From assembly GCF_024585285.1 (NCBI RefSeq), contig NZ_CP040755.1, forward strand, positions 4,216,001 through 4,280,000: a stretch of 64,000 nt of DNA. Direction: 5' to 3'. Position 1 is the stretch's first letter, and each line of letters starts with the position of its first letter. A model generated the notes under the pieces. That model did no database searches. It saw nothing but the letters and a program-made list of their open reading frames with translations, and was not told the origin of the DNA. This document shows, piece after piece, positions 57,103-64,000 of this stretch. Source of the stretch: Colwellia sp. M166 (GTDB taxonomy: Bacteria; Pseudomonadota; Gammaproteobacteria; Enterobacterales; Alteromonadaceae). The position numbers and the translations under genes were made by a program.

Positions 57103-58314
57103 TCAGTGATGCTCTCTTGTTTTTACAGCTAACCTAAAGTTATTGTAGATATCAGCCATTTCAGAGTTAGCTGTCCAACCCATAGCGTATTTTCTGATAT
57201 CCTCTTTTGTTTGAGAGTCAAGGTTCAGTTCTTTAGCTAAGGAATCAATATTTACATCAAAGACCTCATTCCATTTATATCGGAGCGTATGTGGTGTGAC
57301 CTCTACGCCTAAAATATTACTTAGTTTCTTAAAAATACTATTGTAATTCCGCAAAGCCAGAGGTTTCCCTATTGTTCCTCTACAATTTTTTTCGGTCACA
57401 AATACAAACTCATGTGTATCAGTGTTTGGTATGTGGCTTCGTATCTCCTTAATGTAATATTCAAGCCTCGATGCTAACTCAGGGCTCAGCGGGGAAACAT
57501 GAGGCTTAGTTTTTTGAGATGCTCTATTTCTTCTTGGATCCGTTACATCATCAGGGGTTTTGGTAACCCTAATTCTCGGTTCTTTGTCATTAAATACATC
57601 ACTTATTTTTAATTTGGCGACAGCTCCTCGTCTTATTCCTGTATCGATAAGGATTTTGATTATTAACTCATTCCTAATTTTTGAACTGAATGGATTGTTG
57701 TCGTTACTAGGATTAATTATGTCAAGTAACTCAAAATATTTTTCGTCAGAGAAATTAGACATGAAAGGGTCGGATATTTTTTTACTCCAACTCCCCATTG
57801 ATTTTTTTGAAGTGACCAACTCAATCAAACATTCTTTATAATTATTTTGTTGAGCTTGCGTTAATACTTTGCGGGCATGATTCCGACGAAAGACAAATTT
57901 GAAAAAATGAATAAAAGTATCAAATCTACCTTTAGCTGTACCTTCTTCTACAATATTATCAGTTGGCTGATTTCGAGCCATTAAATTTCTAAGTGACACT
58001 TGGGTGAAAATTGTTGTAACGACTTCCTTATCAACTAATTGCGCTTTCAACTTACACGACTTAGCAAAGATACTAATTTCTTCCTCACTAATAAAATTTA
58101 ACTCTTCAATGCTTTGAATCAAATCTATCCCTCTCTTTTTGAAATACTTAAAAATAAACAATAACTCATAAGCTTTTCTCTCTATTGTGTTACTAGATTT
58201 TCTCCCAAGTTCAACCTGTAGGTAATATGTAATTATGTGATGTAGTGGAATATATCTATCATCAGAAATACTATAACGAGTTTTTCCATTATTTTTGTAT
58301 GTAATAACCTTCAT
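57103..58314 (-). CDS. Tyrosine recombinase A of the island module
   Basis: The 403-aa protein has an N-terminal core-binding region and a C-terminal catalytic domain with Arg228 (TGIRRGAVAKL), H342-R345 (HTLRYKW) and the nucleophile Tyr390 (MADIYNN). It is intact and nearest to the right island end (166 bp from it), so its promoter lies in that gap. As the first gene of the minus-strand module it may be the main strand-exchange enzyme, with B and C as partners. Confidence 0.85.
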   Translation of the reverse strand: MKVITYKNNGKTRYSISDDRYIPLHHIITYYLQVELGRKSSNTIERKAYELLFIFKYFKKRGIDLIQSIEELNFISEEEISIFAKSCKLKAQLVDKEVVTTIFTQVSLRNLMARNQPTDNIVEEGTAKGRFDTFIHFFKFVFRRNHARKVLTQAQQNNYKECLIELVTSKKSMGSWSKKISDPFMSNFSDEKYFELLDIINPSNDNNPFSSKIRNELIIKILIDTGIRRGAVAKLKISDVFNDKEPRIRVTKTPDDVTDPRRNRASQKTKPHVSPLSPELASRLEYYIKEIRSHIPNTDTHEFVFVTEKNCRGTIGKPLALRNYNSIFKKLSNILGVEVTPHTLRYKWNEVFDVNIDSLAKELNLDSQTKEDIRKYAMGWTANSEMADIYNNFRLAVKTREHH

Positions 58315-58480
58315 AAATGATTTCCGTATTTTATGGTTACTTAAGTGTATAGGTAAAAAAAATAGTTTACATTATAAAAACGGATGTAAATAAATATAAA
58401 TTTACTATCTTATTGTTCTTACAATGGAAACTATTGTTGTTAACCGATTATTTAGTTTCTGATAATTATATTACACATAA
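58315..58480 (-). promoter_or_regulatory. Right island end: promoter and recombinase-binding region
   Basis: The 166 bp between gene A and the island boundary are AT-rich and hold several ACAAT/ATTGT repeats (near 58410-58440), which may bind the recombinases. Its promoter should drive the module toward the left. Confidence 0.4.
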
Positions 58481-58486
58481 TTTACC
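58469..58486. other. Right attachment site of the island (attR)
   Basis: Island end TATTACACATAA (58469-58480), the inverted match of the left end with one mismatch, abuts the core TTTACC (58481-58486), which is the GGT AAA Gly-Lys codons of the host ttcA on the minus strand. Confidence 0.85.
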
Positions 58487-58636
58487 TCCGGATAAACACA
58501 CCATGATTTTATCGCCATCTTCAATCATATTATATTGGGCGATAGCTTGACCGACATGGCGGCGTAAGCGTTTTTCGAGTTTATGTAATTGTGTTTCTTG
58601 GCTCGGGGAAAGGGCCAATTTTAAATCTGCGCTCAT
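58481..58636 (-). pseudogene. ttcA: ttcA 5' fragment
   Basis: The first 52 codons of the host ttcA run from ATG 58636 (AGGAATT box) to Gly-Lys of SGGK. Reading into the island adds four codons and TAA at 58466. The fragment retains the first half of the P-loop only, so it cannot work. It lies downstream of uspE as in related genomes. Confidence 0.92.
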
Positions 58637-58690
58637 AGTAAATTCCTGATAAATTGCGGCGCGTAGTATAGCCCAAGCAATTAAATGAAA

Positions 58691-58730
58691 AAAGTTGAAC
58701 AAGACAATTTATTGTCTGAGTTCAACTTTA
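58691..58730 (-). terminator. Terminator of uspE
   Basis: A two-part stem (AAAGTTGAAC with GTTCAACTTT, plus AGACAAT with ATTGTCT) is followed on the minus strand by a run of Ts. It lies between uspE and ttcA. Confidence 0.75.
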
Positions 58731-58768
58731 TGTTATTAATATTTATGTGACTAAGGTGTTATATAACC

Positions 58769-59701
58769 TTAGTCGACATCAAGGGGAGATATGTATCCGT
58801 CAGGCTTTAAGGCCAATACGTCACAATTCAATCTATCAATGACATGCTCGGCAGTGTTGCCAATTAAGGCTGCTGATAAGCCGGTACGACCAACCGTGCC
58901 TAAAATAACTAGCTCGGCATCTAATTTGTTTGCTAGGCTTTGAATGACATCTTCAGGTAGGCCTTCTTTAATATGAGTATTTTCCTTGGCAACATTAAAT
59001 GCCTTAGCATGCTCTTGCATGGCATTTTCATGATGCTTTAGCATTGAGCTATTATAATCGCTAGCGTTAAACTCTGGAATTTCTATGGCAATATTTACTG
59101 GAGTACCAGGGAATGAATTAACCAAATGTAAATTTGCATTCATTACTTTTGTTAGCTGCTTAGCTTCAGCGGTGATTTTGTCATTAAGTGACTTATGCTC
59201 TTTTTCATCACTACCAATGTTCAATGCGGCAACAACATTGCCGTTATCAGGCCATAAATGTTCTTTGACTAATAAAACAGGGCATGGACATTTTCGTAAA
59301 ATATGCCAATCGGTAGGAGTGAAAATAACCGACTTAAGTTTGTCGTGTTGGTGTGTACCTTTAATAACTATGTCATAGCCATGTTTTAAAACTTGGTTAA
59401 TGATTTGCTCAAATGGGCGGTTATGCCAAATAACTTGACAGTCAATACTGATTTCGCCGGTATTGAGTTCTGAAAGAATGGATTGTAACCATTGTGTTCT
59501 GTCATTTATTACCGATTGACGCATGGCTTCACGCTCATCGCTTGATAGCATGGTAGTCATTTCATAAGAAAAATCATATATGGTCAAAAATGCGGTAATG
59601 CTAGCGCCGGTTTTACGTGCAAGTTCGATGGCACGTTTTAACGCTTTTTGATCTTCAGTTGTTGGATCAACAACCGCGAGTATTTTTTGATACTTTTCCA
59701 T
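58769..59701 (-). CDS. uspE: Universal stress protein UspE
   Basis: The 310-aa protein (from ATG 59701 after an AAAGGA box; an earlier ATG at 59719 is less likely) is two tandem Usp domains. The first starts ILAVVDPTTEDQKALKRAI; the second ends with the ATP-loop GTVGRTGLSAALIGNTAEHVID near residues 270-291. It is longer than single-domain Usp proteins and close to E. coli UspE (316 aa). It is next to fnr and ttcA, as in E. coli. Confidence 0.92.
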   Translation of the reverse strand: MEKYQKILAVVDPTTEDQKALKRAIELARKTGASITAFLTIYDFSYEMTTMLSSDEREAMRQSVINDRTQWLQSILSELNTGEISIDCQVIWHNRPFEQIINQVLKHGYDIVIKGTHQHDKLKSVIFTPTDWHILRKCPCPVLLVKEHLWPDNGNVVAALNIGSDEKEHKSLNDKITAEAKQLTKVMNANLHLVNSFPGTPVNIAIEIPEFNASDYNSSMLKHHENAMQEHAKAFNVAKENTHIKEGLPEDVIQSLANKLDAELVILGTVGRTGLSAALIGNTAEHVIDRLNCDVLALKPDGYISPLDVD

Positions 59702-59803
59702 AGTTAATTCCTTTATCAATTACCTACTGTACTTATAACAATAGTCTACTTTGTAACAATAATAGTTGTTTTAAATCAAATTATTATCGTGTCAAATATA
59801 AAT

Positions 59804-59835
59804 GGTATTTCACGCTAAGCATAGCGTGAAATACC
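59804..59835 (-). terminator. Terminator-like hairpin after fnr
   Basis: A perfect 14-bp stem (GGTATTTCACGCTA with TAGCGTGAAATACC, loop AGCA). It separates fnr from uspE. The T-run is short, so it may be partial. Confidence 0.65.
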
Positions 59836-59874
59836 TGAATAAGGAAGTTTATGATGTTAGGTGAGAAAATTAAA

Positions 59875-60594
59875 TTAGAGTGCTGCGCACTCGTTTAATT
59901 TATTAATATCTAGAATAATAATTAACTTACCATCGACTTGAATTAAGCCATTCTTATGGAAGCGATTAAGCAGACGGCTAATCGTTTCAACGGTTAAACC
60001 AATATAATTGCCAATATCACTGCGAGTCATTGATAAACGAAACTCAGAAGCTGATAAGCCACGAGCATGATAACGACTGCTTAATGCACTGATAAATGTT
60101 GCTAAGCGTTGCTCAGCATTCTTCCGATTCAGTAAGGTTAACATTTCTTGATCTTCACGAATTTCTGTACTCATCATACGCAAAATTTGTTTCTTTAATT
60201 TTGGCATCGTATTAGACAGAGCGTCGAGGGTGTTATAAGGAATTTCACAAACCATAGAGGTTTCTAAAGCCTTAGCAAAACTTGGATGCTCTGATTCTGC
60301 GATCGCATCAAAGCCAAGTAAGTCGCCAGCTAAATGAAAGCCAGTAATTTGCTCTTCACCTTGTTCGTTGACGGTATAGGTTTTAAATGTACCTGAACGA
60401 ATAGCATAAAGGGCGTGCATAGGCTGACCATCATTGAAGATTTGCTCACCTTTATGAATAGGTCGTTTACGGTCGATGATATTGTCGAGCGTATCGAGCT
60501 CTTTATCATTAAGAGAAAATGGCAAGCATAGTTCGCTGATACTGCAATTTTGACAGTGAATATGTTGCTGACCTGTGCATGATTTTTGACTCAT
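59875..60594 (-). CDS. fnr: Anaerobic regulator Fnr (EtrA)
   Basis: The 239-aa regulator holds the four cluster ligands: Cys14, Cys17 and Cys23 near the N-terminus and Cys116 in the sensor domain. The C-terminal HTH is [23 protein letters not shown]. It senses oxygen by an Fe-S cluster and switches genes for low-oxygen respiration. It lies downstream of the ccoI/ccoS cluster. Confidence 0.95.
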   Translation of the reverse strand: MSQKSCTGQQHIHCQNCSISELCLPFSLNDKELDTLDNIIDRKRPIHKGEQIFNDGQPMHALYAIRSGTFKTYTVNEQGEEQITGFHLAGDLLGFDAIAESEHPSFAKALETSMVCEIPYNTLDALSNTMPKLKKQILRMMSTEIREDQEMLTLLNRKNAEQRLATFISALSSRYHARGLSASEFRLSMTRSDIGNYIGLTVETISRLLNRFHKNGLIQVDGKLIIILDINKLNECAAL

Positions 60595-60647
60595 AATAAC
60601 CTATAGCTTTTTTTGGCTTTTTAATGACTAGGATCATATTAGATGTA

Positions 60648-61310
60648 TTATAAATATGCAATAAGTATAGTGTAAAAGCCATAAAAAATAACTGAAATGG
60701 CGGCTAACTTCCTGAATAATGCATTACTCAGCAATGACTTAATGCTGATTGTGCCTAATGATACTGAAAGTAAAGCAGGTAAAGTGCCAAGTCCAAAGAA
60801 AAACATGATCAGAGCGCCATTAATTGCATCGGCACTAGCCAAAGCCCAAGTTAGAGTTGAATACACTAGCCCGCAGGGTAGCCAGCCCCATAATGCGCCT
60901 AAAGCGAAAGCGCTGTTAATATTTTTAATCGGAATGAATTTTTTTGTTTTTGGTGAGATATGACGCCAAAGGTTTTTGCCTAAATGCTCAACATGACTTA
61001 ACCACATTAACCATTGTCCTAGATATAAACCTAATAGGATAAGGAAAATACCCGCAATGGTTTTCAGTAATGAAACAGGCAAACCAATTTCTTTTGTTGC
61101 CATTGAGCTGGTGAAGGCGACTAGAGCACCAATCACACTATAAGAAGCAATACGGCCAAAATTATAGGCAAAGATAATAACGTATTTTTTCTGTTGAGAG
61201 GCATCTGATATCGCGGTGGTTAGCATAGTACTGATACCACCACACATCACCACACAATGCCCTGAGCCCAGCAAGCCAATAATAAAAGCAGAAAAAAAAT
61301 CAAGGCTCAT
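60648..61310 (-). CDS. TauE/SafE-type membrane protein (cbb3/metal cluster)
   Basis: The 220-aa protein has six hydrophobic segments and GLLGSGHCVVMCGGISTML near the N-terminus, where the His-Cys-Met-Cys motif could bind copper. It resembles the DsbD/TauE-like (CcoH-adjacent) proteins found in ccoNOQP-ccoGHIS clusters, whose exact role is not known. It is 4 bp after ccoS, same operon. Confidence 0.82.
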   Translation of the reverse strand: MSLDFFSAFIIGLLGSGHCVVMCGGISTMLTTAISDASQQKKYVIIFAYNFGRIASYSVIGALVAFTSSMATKEIGLPVSLLKTIAGIFLILLGLYLGQWLMWLSHVEHLGKNLWRHISPKTKKFIPIKNINSAFALGALWGWLPCGLVYSTLTWALASADAINGALIMFFFGLGTLPALLSVSLGTISIKSLLSNALFRKLAAISVIFYGFYTILIAYL

Positions 61311-61314
61311 AAAA

Positions 61315-61566
61315 CTACTTTTTAACCTGATTACTTATTACTATTTTGTCTTTCTGCACTTTATTTTCATTAGGTACGCAATTTGTTGCTGTTGAGCTTT
61401 TGTTATTATCCTTAGCGGCTTTATCATTGTCATCATCAAATAAAATACTCATGCCTTGCTTTTCCAAGTCATCAAATTGCTCGGTTTTGACGGCCCAAAA
61501 AAATAGGTAAATACCGATAATGGTAAGTAAAATTGCAATGGGAATTAGAACATAAATCACACTCAT
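61315..61566 (-). CDS. ccoS: cbb3-type cytochrome oxidase assembly protein CcoS
   Basis: The 83-aa protein has one N-terminal helix (MSVIYVLIPIAILLTIIGIY) followed by FFWAVKTEQFDDLEKQG, the CcoS signature, and a polar tail. CcoS is needed to add cofactors to the cbb3 oxidase. It overlaps ccoI by 4 bp. Confidence 0.93.
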   Translation of the reverse strand: MSVIYVLIPIAILLTIIGIYLFFWAVKTEQFDDLEKQGMSILFDDDNDKAAKDNNKSSTATNCVPNENKVQKDKIVISNQVKK

Positions 61567-63962
61567 TTTTTTAACAACCTTAAAGAGTTACTCACTACGA
61601 GTATTGAACTGGCAGACATGCCAATTACCGCCATATAGGGAGCAATATAACCCATAACAGCCAGTGGTAATACAATGGCATTATAACCAAACGCCCAAAG
61701 ATAATTTTGCTTTATAATACGCGTGGTACGTTCAGAGACCGTTCTTAATGTTTGAATCGACGCTAATTTATTGTTCAACAATATAACATCAGCACCACTT
61801 TTTGCTATATCTGTACCACTTCCCATGGCAATAGATAAATGTGCAGCACCCAATACTGGACTGTCATTAACACCATCACCAATCATAGCGACAGTGTGAG
61901 TGACTTGCTGTTGCTTAATGGCGTTAACTTTATCTTGTGCTGATAAGTTTGCCTGGACATTATCTAGCTGTAATTGGGCTTGTAACTTGTTACAGCCAGC
62001 TAAATGATCACCAGAAAGCATGAGGGTTTTAATGTTTTCAGTGTGTAAAAATTTTATTAAATCTGTGGCATCATCACGCAAACCATCATGTAAATAAAAT
62101 TCAGCTATTAAGCTTTCATTTTCCATCAGTACGCATTGTGCACTATGAGCTTGTTGGTTGTTATTTTGCAGTAACCATGAGTTTTTACCGATGCGATAAT
62201 GCTGTTGATTAATTTCACCGCTAATACCTGCTCCTGGTGCTACAACGACCTGTGAGATTTTTTGATTAAAATCTCGATAACAAGTGAAAGCTTTGGCAAG
62301 GGGGTGAGCAGAGTGTGCTTCAAGTGCGGCGGCAATAGCTAAAACTTGCGCTTTACCTTCGGAATTACTCGCTATGGAAAACTTACCATGAGTAACCACT
62401 TCTGTGATGGTAAATTCACCGGTGGTAAGCGTCCCTGTTTTATCAAAGGCTATTGCGTCTATTTTAGGCATGGCTTCCAAGACATGACCAGACTTTACCA
62501 TGATACCTTCACGATTGAGACGAGTGGTTGCACAAGTTAATGCCGTTGGTGTTGCTAACGATAAAGCACAAGGGCAAGTGACCACTAATACCGATAAAGT
62601 AATCCAAAATGCTTCTGCTGGTTGATGTTGAGCCCAGTAAAATGCTGTACAAGAGGCAGTGATCAGAATTAATGCGACAAAGTATTGCGCGATTTTATCT
62701 GACAGTTTTGCCAGCTTTGGTTTGTGCGTTTGTGCGTTTTCACTTAAACGAATCAGCTGGCTTAAAAATGACTTTTGATTATTGTGTTTTACTTTTGCCG
62801 TTAAGTTGCCATCACCGTTAATGGTGCCGGCATAGATAATATCTTGCTCACTTTTATGCAGAGGTAGTTGCTCACCAGATAACATCGCCTCATTAATTTG
62901 GCTGTTACCTGAGATAATTTCACTATCAGCCGGAATGGTTTCGCCAGGCTTGATTAAAATAATATCGTCTGCCTTTAAGTGTGTTGCGGCGATAAAGCTT
63001 TCTTGCTGGTCAACGAGCTTAGTCGCTGTCATCGGCATTAGTTTTAACAAATTTGCTGACACATCTGCGGCTCGGGAGCGAGCGCGAAACTCTAAGAATT
63101 TTCCGATCAACAATAAAAAAGTGAACATTGACACTGATTCAAAATATACCTCACCTTGTTGGGTAAATGTTGCCCAAGCGCTGGCAAGAAAGGCAAGACT
63201 GATGGCAATAGATACCGGTACGTCCATGGAAAGCTGTTTCGCTTTAAGGGCAAAATACGCACTTTTATAAAAAGGGAAAGCGCCATAGGTGACAATTGGT
63301 ATGGTTAAGAAAAAGCTGGTCCAACGTAAATAAACTAAATTGTGTTCAGCCATGTCAGAGAAAGCACCAAAATATAAACCAAAGGCGATCATCATCACTT
63401 GCATCATTAATATGCCTGATATGCCTAAACGTTTGATGAAGTTCTTTGCTTGTTTCTTATTTAGCTCTTCTGCAGTGCTGGCTTTGAAGGGCAGGGCATG
63501 GTAGCCAATTTTTTCTATTAAGCTCAGAATTTCACTTAATTTTACTTGTTCTTCTTGCCATTGCACTGTTGCTCTTTGTGTTGTGGCATTAACATTTATT
63601 TTATTAATTCCAAGATGCTTGCTGACTTGCATTTCTATCAACCAGGCACATGCTGAGCAACTGATACCTTCAATGGTTAATATGGTTTCTTTAAAACCAT
63701 CATGGTAATAAGCAAATTCACTTTGTAAACTTTCTTCGTCGAGAATTTCGTTACGCTGCAATTGCTCCGGGATCAAGGCCTCACCTTTTTGGGCCGGTGC
63801 GCTGCGAAAGCGGTAGTAGTCGGTTAAGTTGTTATCGACAATGGTTTGGGCAACAGCTTGACAACCTATGCAGCACATAGGTTGGCTAATATTTTCAATG
63901 TTTGCTGTTAAATCAATACCACTGGGGACAAGTTCACCGCAATGAAAACAATTTATGCTCAT
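61563..63962 (-). CDS. ccoI: Copper-type P1B ATPase CcoI (cbb3 assembly)
   Basis: The 799-aa pump has an N-terminal Cys-rich segment (CFHCGE, CCIGC), an HMA domain with GISCSAC, transmembrane CPCALS, DKTGTLT phosphorylation motif and GDGVNDSP hinge. It exports copper into the periplasm for cbb3 oxidase. It is the first gene of the minus-strand cluster ccoI-ccoS-tauE-like-fnr-uspE. The start is at 63962, with only 38 bp of upstream sequence in the window. Confidence 0.95.
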   Translation of the reverse strand: MSINCFHCGELVPSGIDLTANIENISQPMCCIGCQAVAQTIVDNNLTDYYRFRSAPAQKGEALIPEQLQRNEILDEESLQSEFAYYHDGFKETILTIEGISCSACAWLIEMQVSKHLGINKINVNATTQRATVQWQEEQVKLSEILSLIEKIGYHALPFKASTAEELNKKQAKNFIKRLGISGILMMQVMMIAFGLYFGAFSDMAEHNLVYLRWTSFFLTIPIVTYGAFPFYKSAYFALKAKQLSMDVPVSIAISLAFLASAWATFTQQGEVYFESVSMFTFLLLIGKFLEFRARSRAADVSANLLKLMPMTATKLVDQQESFIAATHLKADDIILIKPGETIPADSEIISGNSQINEAMLSGEQLPLHKSEQDIIYAGTINGDGNLTAKVKHNNQKSFLSQLIRLSENAQTHKPKLAKLSDKIAQYFVALILITASCTAFYWAQHQPAEAFWITLSVLVVTCPCALSLATPTALTCATTRLNREGIMVKSGHVLEAMPKIDAIAFDKTGTLTTGEFTITEVVTHGKFSIASNSEGKAQVLAIAAALEAHSAHPLAKAFTCYRDFNQKISQVVVAPGAGISGEINQQHYRIGKNSWLLQNNNQQAHSAQCVLMENESLIAEFYLHDGLRDDATDLIKFLHTENIKTLMLSGDHLAGCNKLQAQLQLDNVQANLSAQDKVNAIKQQQVTHTVAMIGDGVNDSPVLGAAHLSIAMGSGTDIAKSGADVILLNNKLASIQTLRTVSERTTRIIKQNYLWAFGYNAIVLPLAVMGYIAPYMAVIGMSASSILVVSNSLRLLKK

Positions 63963-64000
63963 TAACCTATACCCATTAATAATCTTTTGTTAATTTGCGA

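Larger units (their letters stand above)
39974..58480. mobile_element. 18.5-kb genomic island inserted in the ttcA P-loop
   Basis: The boundaries are set by the split of ttcA and by terminal inverted repeats TTATGTGYAATA flanked by a 6-bp core. Contents from right to left are a recombinase module (A, B, C, D), a complete replacement ttcA, a regulated helicase operon, and an IS91-type unit at the left end. Two further ISs (IS21-type, IS3-type) lie inside the module. Cores on the two sides differ by one base (TTTGCC versus TTTACC), as expected when a core base pair of donor and target differ. No plasmid transfer or replication genes are visible, so it moves, if at all, by its recombinases. Confidence 0.9.

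Noticed and set aside
39974..58480. The island as a prophage, plasmid or conjugative element
   Set aside because: No capsid, terminase, replication, relaxase/type IV secretion or partition gene is visible. The only HUH protein is the IS91-type transposase.
58466..58702. A 78-aa open frame as a standalone gene
   Set aside because: It is the ttcA 5' stub with an unrelated upstream extension through the uspE terminator region; the real start is 58636.

Overview
The window looks like chromosome from a marine gammaproteobacterium of the Alteromonadales, most like Colwellia or Thalassotalea (family Colwelliaceae). This is an inference from the AT-rich composition, the proteins (a 311-codon TtcA, a long-form PurC, CcoI/CcoS/Fnr/UspE) and the gene orders (tesA-ybbA-ybbP, mdtK/norM next to ribE, thrS-infC-rpmI-rplT, pheS-pheT-ihfA, fnr-uspE-ttcA). 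No species was assigned.

Left core, about 1-39.97 kb: a KefB/YbaL-type antiporter; tesA divergent from the ybbA-ybbP exporter; a PerM-like protein; a small beta-barrel; MarC; a frameshifted DUF2947 gene; a leucine-rich-repeat protein kinase; tRNA-Val(GAC); a MATE pump divergent from riboflavin synthase; ferredoxin; a COG2509 flavoprotein; a secD-secF pair without yajC; a START-like protein; the thrS-infC-rpmI-rplT translation cluster; purC; glnK-amtB with a convincing NtrC/sigma-54 control region; a 312-bp inverted-repeat element; pheS-pheT-ihfA; an Atm1-type ABC transporter; a Bax-like glucosaminidase; and a purine permease with a Tsx-like porin.

Island, 39974-58480 (18.5 kb): it sits inside ttcA, the tRNA 2-thiocytidine synthetase gene, exactly at the Gly-Lys codons of the SGGKDS P-loop. 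The two ttcA halves (58636-58481 and 39973-39188, minus strand) add up to a normal 311-codon gene. The island ends are inverted repeats of TTATGTGYAATA, each next to a 6-bp core (TTTGCC on one side, TTTACC on the other). This is the geometry of a tyrosine-recombinase crossover site. At its right end the island carries a minus-strand module of three tyrosine recombinases plus a small coiled-coil protein (A, B, C, D), followed directly by a complete second ttcA whose P-loop codons differ at the crossover core. I infer that the island breaks a conserved tRNA-modification gene and brings its own uncuttable replacement. An IS21-type element has split recombinase C between its catalytic boxes, and an IS3-type element sits between A and B, so the island is probably now fixed in place.

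Island cargo to the left of the second ttcA is a compact minus-strand operon: a winged-helix-like protein, an SF2 helicase, a 97-aa protein, a Cys-rich 233-aa protein, two small proteins and a metallophosphoesterase. It is divergent from a C-protein-like XRE regulator with two GGATTATA inverted-repeat operators between them. It resembles a regulated defence cassette but matches no system I can name. An IS91-type transposase with a companion tyrosine recombinase lies at the left end.

Right core, 58.48-64 kb: the ttcA 5' stub, uspE, fnr, a TauE/SafE-type membrane protein, ccoS and ccoI. These form an oxygen-sensing and cbb3-oxidase assembly cluster, all on the minus strand.
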